Assembly (NCBI GenBank): GCA_026004435.1
Contig: BPJD01000003.1
Span: forward strand, 62,001 to 126,000
Length of the DNA stretch: 64,000 nucleotides
Direction of reading: 5' to 3'
Source of the DNA: Patescibacteria group bacterium
GTDB lineage: Bacteria > Patescibacteriota > Microgenomatia > UBA1406 > GWC2-37-13
Part shown: positions 17,864 through 27,634 of the stretch, one piece after another
Numbering within the stretch: position 1 is the stretch's first letter
How the letters are laid out: each line of letters starts with the position of its first letter
Notes under the pieces: generated by a model
The model's input: the letters and a program-made list of their open reading frames with translations, nothing else
Database searches by the model: none
Told to the model about the DNA's origin: nothing
Translations under genes and position numbers: made by a program

Positions 17864-19124
17864 ACTTGGCTTGCAAAAATCTTAACAAGGTCTTTTTTTC
17901 ATCCCAAGGCCATTCTTTGCCAAACCTAGCCAGGCTTTTTTCATGACTTTTGCCCGTAGCTAAAATAACATCACCAGGCTGGGAAAGTTCAACAGCAAGT
18001 TTTATAGCTTGTTCCCGATCAGCAATCTTATAATAAATCCCTGCTTTATTTTCTATTTTTTTTATGTCTGCCAACTTAAAGCCATTCTTTACAATACCCT
18101 GCTCTATCTCAGCAAATATCTGATTAATATCTTCGTTTCTAAAATCTTCCTCTGTTAAAATTACAATATCTGCGTTTTTACTTGAGTAATAACCCATATG
18201 AGGTCTTTTGGCAAAGTCCCGCTGACCTGCGCAACCAAAAATATGAATCAGTCTTGAGTTTTTAGCATAATTATTTTTTATATAAGGCAAAACTGTTTTA
18301 AAAGCGTTTTGAGTATGAGCAAAATCAATAATGGCAGTAACCTGTTTGTTCCAGACAACCTCAAGCCTGCCGGCAGGTCTGCTAAAGGTTTTCATAGCTT
18401 CTGCAATCTGATCATCTGATAATCCTAAATGTTTCAGAATGCTATAACCTAGACTAAAATCTTCTTTTAAAAACTCAGGAAGATTATTCAGTCCGTATCT
18501 CTTAAAATCAAATTTGTAATCTGCTTTTGTTTCATCTTTATACCCATAAGTAAAAAACTTTTTGTTGTGACGAAACAAAAAAGACTTTATATAGCTGTAA
18601 TTGCTGTCATCCCTATTAATAAAACAGTGCTGACTGGCTAAAAGAAGTTTAAGCTTTGTGTCTCTGTATTTTTTAAATGTAGAAAAATAATCGCTTTCTT
18701 TATCCTTTGACATAATGTGTTCAGCAGTAATATTAGTTATGCCTGAAGATTGAAAATCTATTCCAATAATTCGGTTTTGATCTATAGCATGGGCAGTAAC
18801 CTCTAGTACTGCATACTCTATTTTCTCTGAAACTGCTTTTGCCAAAAAAAACTGCAGCTGCTTATTTGATGGAGTTGTTGTATGCAGTCCAGTATCATAC
18901 TCCAAATCTCCGATTTTGGCATAAACCGATGATACAATCATTGCCTTTTTGCCTGATTTGACTAAAGCATCATAAATAAAATGAGTTGTAGTTGTTTTGC
19001 CGTCTGTACCAGTAATGCCAATTAGCTTAAGCTTTTTAGACGGATAACCATAATACCAGCAAGCTAATAGGCCAATAACCAAGTGATAAAAATTTTTTGC
19101 CTTTCTTTTCAAAACTCTTAACAT
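17856..19124 (-). CDS. murE: MurE-like UDP-MurNAc-peptide ligase lacking the N-terminal domain
   Basis: A 422-residue Mur ligase with GITGTDGKTTTT (36-47), the HTTTPSN substrate loop (77-83), VLEVTAHAIDQNRI and the C-terminal IIDFAHTQNAF. The canonical MurE starts with a UDP-binding domain of about 90 residues; here only about 30 residues, with a hydrophobic stretch (about 11-25), precede the ATP domain. The amino-acid specificity loop, DNPR in meso-DAP enzymes, reads EDFRNED. The third residue it adds (Lys, DAP, Orn or other) therefore cannot be read from the sequence. It overlaps pgeF by 8 nt. Confidence 0.85.
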   Translation of the reverse strand: MLRVLKRKAKNFYHLVIGLLACWYYGYPSKKLKLIGITGTDGKTTTTHFIYDALVKSGKKAMIVSSVYAKIGDLEYDTGLHTTTPSNKQLQFFLAKAVSEKIEYAVLEVTAHAIDQNRIIGIDFQSSGITNITAEHIMSKDKESDYFSTFKKYRDTKLKLLLASQHCFINRDDSNYSYIKSFLFRHNKKFFTYGYKDETKADYKFDFKRYGLNNLPEFLKEDFSLGYSILKHLGLSDDQIAEAMKTFSRPAGRLEVVWNKQVTAIIDFAHTQNAFKTVLPYIKNNYAKNSRLIHIFGCAGQRDFAKRPHMGYYSSKNADIVILTEEDFRNEDINQIFAEIEQGIVKNGFKLADIKKIENKAGIYYKIADREQAIKLAVELSQPGDVILATGKSHEKSLARFGKEWPWDEKKTLLRFLQAKYG

Positions 19125-19126
19125 AA

Positions 19127-20788
19127 TCAGTAGGAACTTGCAATATTATAGTAAAGAATCAGATCTTTAACAATTTCAAAAAACAAAGGCGCAGCTGTTT
19201 CTGACCCCCAAATAGAAGCAGAGGGTTCTTTAAGCATAGTCATAATTATAAACTTTGGCTGGTCAGCAGGAAAAAAACCAATAAATGAGGCTAAGGTTTT
19301 GTCAGGGTCATACTTGCCCTCAACAGCAATCTGGGCTGTGCCTGTTTTACCTCCAATCAAGTAGCCAGCCGGAACATCCCACTTAACCTCGCCGCTTCTT
19401 ACAACTTCAACCAATAATTTTCTAATCTGCTCAGAAGTCTTACTGGAAATAACCCGTCTTTTTTGCTCTGGGGTAATTATCTTAACTTTATTACCCTGAA
19501 CAATCTTGTCAACAACATATGGTTTTAGCAAAACACCATCATTAATAATTGCATCAAATGCAGAAAGCATTTGAATCGGAGTTACTGCAATACCCTGACC
19601 AAAACTGGCAACAGCATAATCTATAGGATACCAACTCTGTTGAGGCTTAATTACAGAGTTAACCTCACCCTGCAGATCAATGCCTGTTTTTTCAAAAAAA
19701 CCAAAGTCTTTTAAGTAGTTAAAAAACACATCATCGCTCAGTTTTTCCTGAATTCTAATCATTCCAACATTTGATGATCTTTGCAAGACTTTGGTAACAG
19801 TAATCCTGCCTTCGTACTTGTTATCCCAGGTTTTGATAAAATACTGGCCAAACTGAACCGGACCTGACTCATTAACTACTGTTGTTGGAGTTATTTTTTG
19901 TTCTTGTAAAGCCATTGCAACAACAAGAGGCTTAAAAATTGAGCCAGGTTCATACACATTAGAGATAACAGGATTAACAAAGGCAGATGGAGAAGCTGTA
20001 GCGTAAAGATTAGGATCAAAGTCAGGCAGACAGCTTAAGGCTTTAATCTTTAAAGTAGCTACCTCTGCTACTATAGAACAGCCAAGTTTAGCTCCATAAC
20101 GCTCTACTGCTGAGGCTGTTCTTTTTTTTACAATACTCTGAATACCTTTATCAACCGTAAGATAAAGATCTGCTCCATTAATAGGATTGATAACTTCCTG
20201 CAGTCCAAAGATAAATGGCAGACCTCCTCCACCCTTCTCACTCTTAAAGACACCGCTTAATCCTGTAAGAATCTCGTCATAATAACCTTCAATACCAAAA
20301 TAACCAACACTTTCTCCTTTTTCGTTTTTGCCGACAAATCCTGTGAGATGCGCGCTATCTGACGCTTCAGGGTAATACCTGCTAAAACTTTCCTCAAAAT
20401 ATAGTGGTTTAGTGTCTAATTTTTCTTCAAGGACAAATTTATCTGCTAAAGTTAAATTGTTTTTAATAGGAACCCAAACCGAGTAATTTTTAATTCTGGC
20501 AGATATGGTGGACTGATCTATATTTAGTAAAGCAGACAACTCTGCGCTGTACTTTTCCCAGTCATTAGTCTTGCTTTTATCAAAGTATAAAGTATAGATT
20601 CTTTCGTTTATAGCCAAAGGACTGGAGTCTGCTGTATAAATTTTGCCCCGCTCTGCTGATAGTTTTTTGTTTGAGACATTGGCATAATTTAAGGTCTTGC
20701 TCATTACCTGAAAATGAAACAACCTAAACAAAGCCAAAAACAACCAAACAACAAATAAATAAAAAACTATCTTTACTCGTGTTTGCAT
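19127..20788 (-). CDS. ftsI: Class B penicillin-binding protein (FtsI/PBP2 transpeptidase)
   Basis: A D,D-transpeptidase of 553 residues with one N-terminal membrane anchor (about 8-24), a dimerisation/pedestal domain with AERGKIYTADSSPLAIN, then the penicillin-binding domain with active-site SIFK near residue 284 in EPGSIFKPLV, SSN in LQRSSNVGM, and KTGT near 481 in IGGKTGTAQIA. It cross-links septal peptidoglycan and probably works with the FtsW in the same operon. FtsI is preferred to PBP2 (MrdA) because of location in the division cluster. An AT-rich TATAATTACT precedes the ATG. Confidence 0.93.
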   Translation of the reverse strand: MQTRVKIVFYLFVVWLFLALFRLFHFQVMSKTLNYANVSNKKLSAERGKIYTADSSPLAINERIYTLYFDKSKTNDWEKYSAELSALLNIDQSTISARIKNYSVWVPIKNNLTLADKFVLEEKLDTKPLYFEESFSRYYPEASDSAHLTGFVGKNEKGESVGYFGIEGYYDEILTGLSGVFKSEKGGGGLPFIFGLQEVINPINGADLYLTVDKGIQSIVKKRTASAVERYGAKLGCSIVAEVATLKIKALSCLPDFDPNLYATASPSAFVNPVISNVYEPGSIFKPLVVAMALQEQKITPTTVVNESGPVQFGQYFIKTWDNKYEGRITVTKVLQRSSNVGMIRIQEKLSDDVFFNYLKDFGFFEKTGIDLQGEVNSVIKPQQSWYPIDYAVASFGQGIAVTPIQMLSAFDAIINDGVLLKPYVVDKIVQGNKVKIITPEQKRRVISSKTSEQIRKLLVEVVRSGEVKWDVPAGYLIGGKTGTAQIAVEGKYDPDKTLASFIGFFPADQPKFIIMTMLKEPSASIWGSETAAPLFFEIVKDLILYYNIASSY

Positions 20789-20809
20789 AGTAATTATAAA
20801 TATACAGTT

Positions 20810-22561
20810 TTATTTTCTTCTTTTAAACATTTTTTCAAGTTGTTTTTTTTCAAAGATTACAGCTGTGGGTCTGCCATGCGGACAAGTGAACCTAAAAAAA
20901 GCCTCATCGTTTAATTGTTCAATCAGAACCTGAACCTCAGACTCTGTCAGTTTATCTCCAGCCTTGACTGCAGATCTGCAAGCCATTGTAGCAATGATTC
21001 TTTCTAACCTGTCTGAATGAGCATAGTTTTCTGTTTGCAAAGACGAGACAATTTCCAAAAATATCTGCTGAATATCTTTTGATTTAATAATCTCTGGCAC
21101 AGAGTTAATCTTTACTTTATCAAAACCAAACTCCTGAATACTAAAACCTAATTTTTTTAGCTCTTGTTTATGCTCCAAACAAACTGACTGCAGACTATGG
21201 GGTAGTTTAACTAAGACAGGAATTAAGAGTTCAGCTGAGTTTAATTCCTGTTTTTTATTGAACTCTTGTTTTAACTGTTCATAGATCCGTCGTTCATCTG
21301 CGGCATGCTGGTCAATAATAATTAAGTTGCTTTCCTTTTGGACAAGTATAAATAAATTAAAGATCTGTAAATACTTTGTTTTTTTGTCAGTATCATTAGC
21401 AAAAGAAATCAGTTTCTCATTAACAGTCAAATTATCAAAAGACTGACTTATCAATGGTTTATACTCATAAGACTTATTAATGCCAGAACTTAACCTAGTT
21501 TTTACTGGTGTTGTTTGCGGCAGACGATCAATCTTTGACACAAGCAATGGTTTAAACTGTTGCCTATAAATCAGGTCTTTTTTCAAAAGACTGCTTGATA
21601 TTGTTTTCTGAATAAAACTAAAAACCTTATTGTTATCTAGAAACTTTATCTCTTCTTTCCTTGGATGAATATTAACATCATACTCACTATAGGGCAGGTT
21701 CAAATAAATCAGATAGCTATACTTGGCAGACTCAGGATACAAAGTTCTTAAAGAACTTCTTAAAGCTGAGTACAACAAAGATGAGTTGACCGGCCTGTTG
21801 TTAACAAAGCAGTAGTTAAAGAAAGCATATGCGGTTAATTTATCTGGTTTAACAACAAAAATTTTTCCGTCCCAATCTCCAAGTTTATTATTAAACTCAA
21901 CAAAGTCATTTTTAAGATCAAGTTTTAAAGCCTCTGAAATGCGACTAGTTAAATCTTTAGCTTTAAGGTTAAAGACTGTTTTTCCATTATGACTAAGCTT
22001 AAAACTAATACGCGGAAAGGTCAGGCAGTAATTTAAAACTCTTGAGGCGATATGCTTAAACTCTGTAACATCTGATTTTAAAAACTTTTTTCTTGCAGGC
22101 AAATTAAAAAACAGATTCTCAACAGAGATTATTGTTCCTTCTGGCATACCCAAAGGTTCTTTTTTTATTAGTTTTGATTCAAGAAACTCAGCTGAAGCTC
22201 CTATATCTGCAGTTTTAGGCCGCGAACTTATAATAAGTTTGCTAACGCTGGCAATACTGAATAAAGCCTCGCCTCTAAAACCTAAACTTGAGATATTTTC
22301 AAGATCTGCTTCTGTGGTAATCTTGCTTGTTGCGTGCTTTAACACAGCTTTCTCCAAATCATCCGGTTCAATACCCTCGCCATTGTCTATAACTGTGATT
22401 CTTTTTTTGCCTGCTTGTTCAATCACGATCTCAATCTCATCGGCTTTGGCATCTATTGCATTCTCAACCAACTCCTTGACAACAGAGTCAGGCCTTTCTA
22501 TGACCTCTCCAGCAGCAATTTTGTCAGCAACTCTTTTAGGTAAAAGATGTATTCTTCCCAT
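20810..22561 (-). CDS. mutL: DNA mismatch repair protein MutL (endonuclease type)
   Basis: A 583-residue GHKL ATPase. The N-terminus has KIAAGEVIERPDSVVKELVENAIDA, IDNGEGI and SSLGFRGEAL, the ATP-binding motifs. The C-terminal domain contains DQHAADERRIYE, ACRSAVKAGD and CPHGRPT, the metal-binding nuclease motifs of MutL proteins that nick DNA in organisms without MutH. It couples mismatch recognition by MutS to strand incision. It lies 30 nt downstream of mutS and upstream of ftsI. Confidence 0.96.
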   Translation of the reverse strand: MGRIHLLPKRVADKIAAGEVIERPDSVVKELVENAIDAKADEIEIVIEQAGKKRITVIDNGEGIEPDDLEKAVLKHATSKITTEADLENISSLGFRGEALFSIASVSKLIISSRPKTADIGASAEFLESKLIKKEPLGMPEGTIISVENLFFNLPARKKFLKSDVTEFKHIASRVLNYCLTFPRISFKLSHNGKTVFNLKAKDLTSRISEALKLDLKNDFVEFNNKLGDWDGKIFVVKPDKLTAYAFFNYCFVNNRPVNSSLLYSALRSSLRTLYPESAKYSYLIYLNLPYSEYDVNIHPRKEEIKFLDNNKVFSFIQKTISSSLLKKDLIYRQQFKPLLVSKIDRLPQTTPVKTRLSSGINKSYEYKPLISQSFDNLTVNEKLISFANDTDKKTKYLQIFNLFILVQKESNLIIIDQHAADERRIYEQLKQEFNKKQELNSAELLIPVLVKLPHSLQSVCLEHKQELKKLGFSIQEFGFDKVKINSVPEIIKSKDIQQIFLEIVSSLQTENYAHSDRLERIIATMACRSAVKAGDKLTESEVQVLIEQLNDEAFFRFTCPHGRPTAVIFEKKQLEKMFKRRK

Positions 22562-22591
22562 CTGTGCTATTCTATAATATTTAACATTAAT

Positions 22592-25198
22592 TTATGCGCT
22601 TGGTTTTTTAGCTTCATTTACTAGTTTATATAAAATTTCAAGAGCTTGTTTAGGTGAGATATTATCAGGATCTAATGATTTTAGTTTTTCTATCAGCTTA
22701 TTTGCTGAATTTGAAAATAACCCCGGCTGATTAATAATAATTTTTTTGACAGATACAGACTTAGTTTTAGCTTCCAAGATTTTCAAGGTGCTTTTGGCAG
22801 AGTTGATAACCTCAACCGGCATCTTTGCCATCTCAGCGGCATAAATTCCAAAACTGTGCGAGCTTGCGCCTCTGATAACTTTATATAAAAATATTGGTTT
22901 TCCTGACTGGAGTTTTATAGCCATCTGATAATTTTTTATATTTGGAAATCTTTCTTCCAGACTCTGAAGTTCATGGTAATGCGTGGCAAACAAAGTAAAG
23001 GCTTTTTTTCCTGGAGTCTCTGCCAGATACTCAGCTATTGCCCAAGCTATGCTGATGCCATCATAGGTGCTTGTGCCTCTGCCAATTTCATCTAAGACAA
23101 CAAAACTATTATCTGTAATAGAGTTAAGAATCTTTGATGTCTCAATCATCTCAAGCATAAAGGTAGAGATGCCTTCACTGATTATATCTCCTGCTCCACT
23201 GCGAACACAGATACGATCAAAAACAGGCAGAATAGCCTGCTTGGCTGGAACAAAAGAGCCAATCTGGGCTAAATAAGCTATTAAAGCAGACTGTCTGATA
23301 AAAACAGATTTGCCTGCCATATTAGGACCTGTTAAGATTAAGATCTGGCTGTTTTTTTTATTCATTACTGTGTCATTTGGTGAAAACACAGTCTCTTGTT
23401 GAGTTTTTTCAACAATAGGGTGTCTGCCTTCAATAATCTTTATCTGGTTAGAACTGGAAAACTGAGGCTTTACATAGTTGTTTTCATAAGCAATCTCAGC
23501 CAGATTGTGCAGACAGTCTATCTCAGAAGCAAACTCTGCCAGCAGTTTCAAATCTTTAATACTTTGCATAATCTCCTGTCTTAGTTCTTCAATTATCTTA
23601 AGTTCTAAGGCAATGATCTTTTGTTCAGCTGTTAAGATCTGCTCTTCAAGCTCTTTTAATTCCTGATTAATATATCTTTCTGAATTAACTAATGTTTGTT
23701 TTCGTATATAAGTCTCAGGAACTTTATCTTGATAACTTTTACTAACCTCAATATAAAAACCAAAAACTTTATTGTAGCCAATCTTTAAGGTAGGAATCTG
23801 TGTCTTTTTTCTTTCATCAACCTCCATCTTGGCTATTATCTGCTGAGTATTCTCAAGCAGATCCTTTAACCTATCAAGTTCTTCTGATACTCCACGATTA
23901 ATTTGATTAGTGTCTGATCTGTCTGAAGCGTCCTCAATTATAGTTTTATCAATTAGATCAGCTAAATTGCTTAACTTATCATTAACCTGAGATCTTAATT
24001 GGTTAAATAGTTTATTGTTTGAACCAAGCAGATTTTTTAACTCAAGACTATTATAAATTGAGTGTTTTAAATTAATAAGATCATCAAGTCTGAACTTGTT
24101 GTTAATAATTCTTGTCAAGATTCTTTCTATATCAAAGATCTGATCTAATCTGTTGGCTGATGACTCTGCCAGTTTTTGGTCATTAAAAAACTCAGCCACA
24201 GCTGAGAGCCTTGCTTCTATAAGACTCTTGTCGGCTAAGGGTTTCAAAAACCACTTTTGCAAAAGTCTTTTACCTCCAGCTGTTCTACAGTTATTAAATA
24301 AGTTAAACAATGAAGTTGTTTTCGACTGATATTTATAATGGTCAAAAACATCAAGATTAAAAAGAGTTGAAAAATCTACAGACAAATACTGAGTATCTGT
24401 CTCTTTTTTTATTGTAGTAATCTGATTAACTGCGTTTTTTTCAGCATAAATTAAATAATCCAACAACCCAGCACAGACTGCAGAGCTTAATGAATCAGAC
24501 TCCAACTCAAACACCTTAAGACTTGCTATTTTAAAATGCTGTTTTAAAAAATTCTCAGCTGTATTTAATGCAGAGTACTCAGGCTGATAAAAATGCGTAT
24601 GAACCTCCTTGGTTTTCTTTAAGATAGAGTCAATCTCTAAAGCAATCTTATCTTTTCCGAAAAAAATCACCTCAGAAACAGGCAGAGTTTTTACCAGCTC
24701 CACTGCCTGATCTACAATATTATCAGCAAAGATCTCATTAAAAACAAACTCCCCTGTTGAAACATCAGCATAACAGTAAGCTAATTTTTTGCTGTTATAA
24801 CAAAAGCTTATAATATAAGACAGCTGCTCATCTGACTCGGACAAATAAGCATTGATATTACCCGGAGTTAAGATCTTAACCACATCCCTTTCAACCAAAT
24901 TTCTGCCATCAGCCTCAGTTAATTCTTCGCAAACAACAATTCGATACTGATGATCAATTAGTTTTTTAAGATAGTTCTCAACAGAGTGATAGGGTATCCC
25001 GGCCATAGGAATTTTTTGATCAGCTCTTCTTGATCTTGAGGTTAAGGTAATACCCAAAATTTTTGAGACAACTTTAGCATCATCATAAAAAAACTCATAA
25101 AAATCGCCTAATCTAAACATCACTAAATGATCAGGGTACTTTTTTTTAATCTTTAAGTACTGACGCATCATAGGAGTAGTTGCAGCTGGCTTGCTCAT
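22592..25198 (-). CDS. mutS: DNA mismatch repair protein MutS
   Basis: A mismatch-binding ATPase, 868 residues from the ATG at 25,198. The mismatch-reading Phe-X-Glu is in GDFYEFF (33-35), followed by IPMAGIPYHSVENYL. The ATPase domain has GPNMAGKSVFIRQ (about 625), VLDEIGRGTSTYDG and LFATHYHEL. The C-terminal tail (NISPKQALEILYKLVNEAKK) is the tetramerisation-type end of MutS1. A TTG at 25,207 would add three residues; the ATG is preferred because a TATAAT ends 8 nt before it. It heads the long minus-strand run. Confidence 0.97.
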   Translation of the reverse strand: MSKPAATTPMMRQYLKIKKKYPDHLVMFRLGDFYEFFYDDAKVVSKILGITLTSRSRRADQKIPMAGIPYHSVENYLKKLIDHQYRIVVCEELTEADGRNLVERDVVKILTPGNINAYLSESDEQLSYIISFCYNSKKLAYCYADVSTGEFVFNEIFADNIVDQAVELVKTLPVSEVIFFGKDKIALEIDSILKKTKEVHTHFYQPEYSALNTAENFLKQHFKIASLKVFELESDSLSSAVCAGLLDYLIYAEKNAVNQITTIKKETDTQYLSVDFSTLFNLDVFDHYKYQSKTTSLFNLFNNCRTAGGKRLLQKWFLKPLADKSLIEARLSAVAEFFNDQKLAESSANRLDQIFDIERILTRIINNKFRLDDLINLKHSIYNSLELKNLLGSNNKLFNQLRSQVNDKLSNLADLIDKTIIEDASDRSDTNQINRGVSEELDRLKDLLENTQQIIAKMEVDERKKTQIPTLKIGYNKVFGFYIEVSKSYQDKVPETYIRKQTLVNSERYINQELKELEEQILTAEQKIIALELKIIEELRQEIMQSIKDLKLLAEFASEIDCLHNLAEIAYENNYVKPQFSSSNQIKIIEGRHPIVEKTQQETVFSPNDTVMNKKNSQILILTGPNMAGKSVFIRQSALIAYLAQIGSFVPAKQAILPVFDRICVRSGAGDIISEGISTFMLEMIETSKILNSITDNSFVVLDEIGRGTSTYDGISIAWAIAEYLAETPGKKAFTLFATHYHELQSLEERFPNIKNYQMAIKLQSGKPIFLYKVIRGASSHSFGIYAAEMAKMPVEVINSAKSTLKILEAKTKSVSVKKIIINQPGLFSNSANKLIEKLKSLDPDNISPKQALEILYKLVNEAKKPSA

Positions 25199-25206
25199 AC
25201 TCCACA

Positions 25207-25272
25207 ATTATAACTAAATCCAGTTGAATATGTTTTAAAAACAACTTACTTTAGCTTTTTGAGGACTATAAT
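25207..25272. promoter_or_regulatory. Divergent promoter region between mutS and the GT2 gene
   Basis: Two -10 hexamers with perfect TATAAT sequence: one on the minus strand at 25,207-25,212, ending 8 nt before the mutS ATG, and one on the plus strand at 25,267-25,272, ending 10 nt before the ATG at 25,283. Clear -35 boxes are not seen for either. The short distances predict transcripts that begin at or next to the start codon. Confidence 0.6.
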
Positions 25273-25282
25273 TAGATATTAT

Positions 25283-26020
25283 ATGAGGCACAACAAAGTT
25301 GTTGTTGTTTTGCCAGCTTACAATGCTGAAAAAACACTAAAAAAAACTGTATCTGAAATTCCAAAAGATTATGTAGACGAGATTATTTTAGTTGATGACG
25401 CAAGCCAGGATAATACCTATAAAATTGCCCAGCAACTTAATCTTACTACCTACCAACACAATAAGAACAAAGGTTACGGAGCTAACCAAAAAACCTGCTA
25501 TAGACTAGCTTTAGCACATAAGGCAGATATTATTATAATGCTGCATCCAGATTATCAGTATGATCCTAAAATTATAAAATACTTTGTTCAGATAATGAAT
25601 GATGGTTACTTTGATATTATGCTGGCAACAAGAATCAGATCACGGCAGGAGGCTCTAAACTCAGGTATGCCTCTGTATAAGTATATCTTTAACCGCATCT
25701 TAACTTTTTGTCAGAACTTATTAAGCGGACAAAACCTAAGCGAGTGGCACACTGGCTACAGAGCATTTAAACGACAGGTTTTGGAAAGTATTCCTTTTGA
25801 AAATAACTCAGATGATTTTGTTTTTGATACTCAGATTTTATTTCAGGCAATTGAGCGTGGATTCAAAATAGGAGAGATCTCAATCCCAGCAAGGTACCTA
25901 AAAGATTCTTCAAGCATTAGCTTCAAACGCTCAATTATTTACGGTCTACTATGCCTAAAAACTGCTTTTGAATTTTTTATAAAATCAATATTAAAAAAAC
26001 TAGGTTATGAAAAAAAATAA
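25283..26020 (+). CDS. Family 2 glycosyltransferase (DPM1/GT2 type)
   Basis: A 245-residue GT-A fold enzyme with VVVLPAYNAEKTL at the N-terminus, ILVDDASQDNT, HNKNKGYGANQKT, and MLHPDYQYDP, the variant DxD metal/nucleotide site; WHTGYRAF follows later. The family includes dolichyl/polyprenyl-phosphate mannose and glucose synthases, which make lipid-linked sugar donors for GT-C enzymes. The next gene is such a membrane enzyme and overlaps by 14 nt, so this protein may make its polyprenyl-phosphate sugar. The ATG at 25,283 is preferred to a TTG at 25,259. Confidence 0.85.
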   Translation: MRHNKVVVVLPAYNAEKTLKKTVSEIPKDYVDEIILVDDASQDNTYKIAQQLNLTTYQHNKNKGYGANQKTCYRLALAHKADIIIMLHPDYQYDPKIIKYFVQIMNDGYFDIMLATRIRSRQEALNSGMPLYKYIFNRILTFCQNLLSGQNLSEWHTGYRAFKRQVLESIPFENNSDDFVFDTQILFQAIERGFKIGEISIPARYLKDSSSISFKRSIIYGLLCLKTAFEFFIKSILKKLGYEKK

Positions 26021-27596
26021 TAATTTAATTGCTTTGGTTTACTTTTTAATGTTTGGATTTTTAATTTATTTTCCTGCTTTATTTTTTGATTTTACTTTTT
26101 TCGATGATCAGGAGCTAATACTGAACAACCTTAACTTTTTAACCAAACCGCAAAACATAATTAAAGCATTTCAGACAGATGTGTTTTTTTCAGTCTCAAA
26201 TCCCTCATACTATCGGCCTTTACTTACAATTAGTTTTATGCTCGATGCTCTGCTGGCAAAAGACTCTCCTTTTATGTACCACTTCAGCAACTTAATTTTT
26301 CACATTTTAGCTGTTTTTTTAATCTATAATTTGCTAAGAAAGCTGAAGTTGTCAGAGCCATTCAGCCTTAAACTCAGCCTGCTGTTTCTTGCGCACCCAA
26401 TTGTCACACCTGCAGTAGCTTGGATTCCCGGCAGAAATGATTCTTTGCTTGCTGTTTTTACACTTTCTGCTTTACTTTTTTACCTTAAGTATCTTAAAGA
26501 CAGTTATGCAAAAAATTTTCTGCTGTATTTATTGTTTTTAACTTTGGCATTATTTACCAAAGAAACTGCAGTAATGATTGTGGTTGTTTGTTTATACTTT
26601 GTAATTATCAACAAACCAACACCTGCAGACTTAGTAAAACTAATTCTAAGTTTCAGCGCAGTCTTAGCTGGTTACATAATAATTCGGCAACAAGTACTTA
26701 ATAATGTGATTTACTTAACTTTAAAGGAATTACTAAACTCAGTGTTAACCAACTTTTCTGCTCTGTTTTATTATTTTGAAAAATTTTTTCTTCCGATTAA
26801 CTTAACGGTCTTTCCAACAAGAGAAAACTTTAACCACAGTTTAGCTCTTGCTGGTTTTTTTGCCTTTCTTGCAGTCACAGTTATAACAAAACAGAAAAAC
26901 TCAAAACTATATTTTTTAGGACTTATCTGGTTCTTTAGTTTTAATGCCTTAAATCTGATTAAACTGCCACAAACTACAGCAGAGGTTCTCACCCACAGGA
27001 GCTATACAGCAACTATAGGTTTGTTAATAATGTTATCCAGCCTAAACTCAGTTAAAAGATTAGCAGAAAATAAAGGTATTTTTACTGGTTTTATTGCTAT
27101 TTTTGCAGTTACTGCTTTTTTTTATCAGTTCAGTTTTTCAGACAGACTAACATTTTGGTCAAAAGCAGTTAAAGCTGCTCCAAACTCAGCATTTGTTCAT
27201 AAAAATTATGGAGTAATGCTTTATTTTAAGCAAGATTATGCTAATGCCATAAAACATTACAATCAAGCCTTAAAGCTTAACCCAAAAGAAGAGATGGTTC
27301 ATAACAATATCGGTGTAATTTATTTGGAGGAGAAAAAATACCAAAAGGCTAAACTAGAGTTTGAGAAAGAACTTCAGAATAATCCAAACTATGACAAAGC
27401 CTTGTTTAATTTAGGACTGGCTTATTATTATTTAAAAGAGTACAATAAAGCCGAAGGATACTGGCTAAAAACACTTCAGATAAATCCTAGACACCAACAA
27501 GCATATTTGAAACTATCTGAGTACTACAACAAAATTAATGAAACAGAGAAAGCCAATACTTACTTTAACCTTTTGCAGCAGCTAAATAGTCGTTAA
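26007..27596 (+). CDS. GT-C membrane glycosyltransferase with C-terminal TPR repeats (TMTC-like)
   Basis: A 529-residue protein: about ten membrane helices up to residue about 375, then about 150 residues of tetratricopeptide repeats (NYGVMLYFKQDYANAI, NNIGVIYLEEKKYQKA, NLGLAYYYLKEYNKA). The first extracellular loop has FFDDQELI, an acidic pair as in GT-C glycosyltransferases that use lipid-phosphate sugars, and SYYRPLLTISFMLD matches the YRPL segment of O-mannosyltransferase-like TMTC proteins. It likely glycosylates a surface protein or lipid using the product of the preceding GT2. Acceptor unknown. Confidence 0.8.
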   Translation: MKKNNNLIALVYFLMFGFLIYFPALFFDFTFFDDQELILNNLNFLTKPQNIIKAFQTDVFFSVSNPSYYRPLLTISFMLDALLAKDSPFMYHFSNLIFHILAVFLIYNLLRKLKLSEPFSLKLSLLFLAHPIVTPAVAWIPGRNDSLLAVFTLSALLFYLKYLKDSYAKNFLLYLLFLTLALFTKETAVMIVVVCLYFVIINKPTPADLVKLILSFSAVLAGYIIIRQQVLNNVIYLTLKELLNSVLTNFSALFYYFEKFFLPINLTVFPTRENFNHSLALAGFFAFLAVTVITKQKNSKLYFLGLIWFFSFNALNLIKLPQTTAEVLTHRSYTATIGLLIMLSSLNSVKRLAENKGIFTGFIAIFAVTAFFYQFSFSDRLTFWSKAVKAAPNSAFVHKNYGVMLYFKQDYANAIKHYNQALKLNPKEEMVHNNIGVIYLEEKKYQKAKLEFEKELQNNPNYDKALFNLGLAYYYLKEYNKAEGYWLKTLQINPRHQQAYLKLSEYYNKINETEKANTYFNLLQQLNSR

Positions 27597-27601
27597 TACT
27601 C

Positions 27602-27634
27602 AACTTTATCTAAGATAAAGGTTAATTTTTTGAT
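27602..27634 (+). terminator. Probable intrinsic terminator after the GT-C/TPR gene
   Basis: Six nt past the stop codon, TTTATC and GATAAA form a stem with a short loop, extended by AAC/GTT around one bulged G, followed by AATTTTTT. It overlaps the last codons of the convergent mltG gene. Confidence 0.5.
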
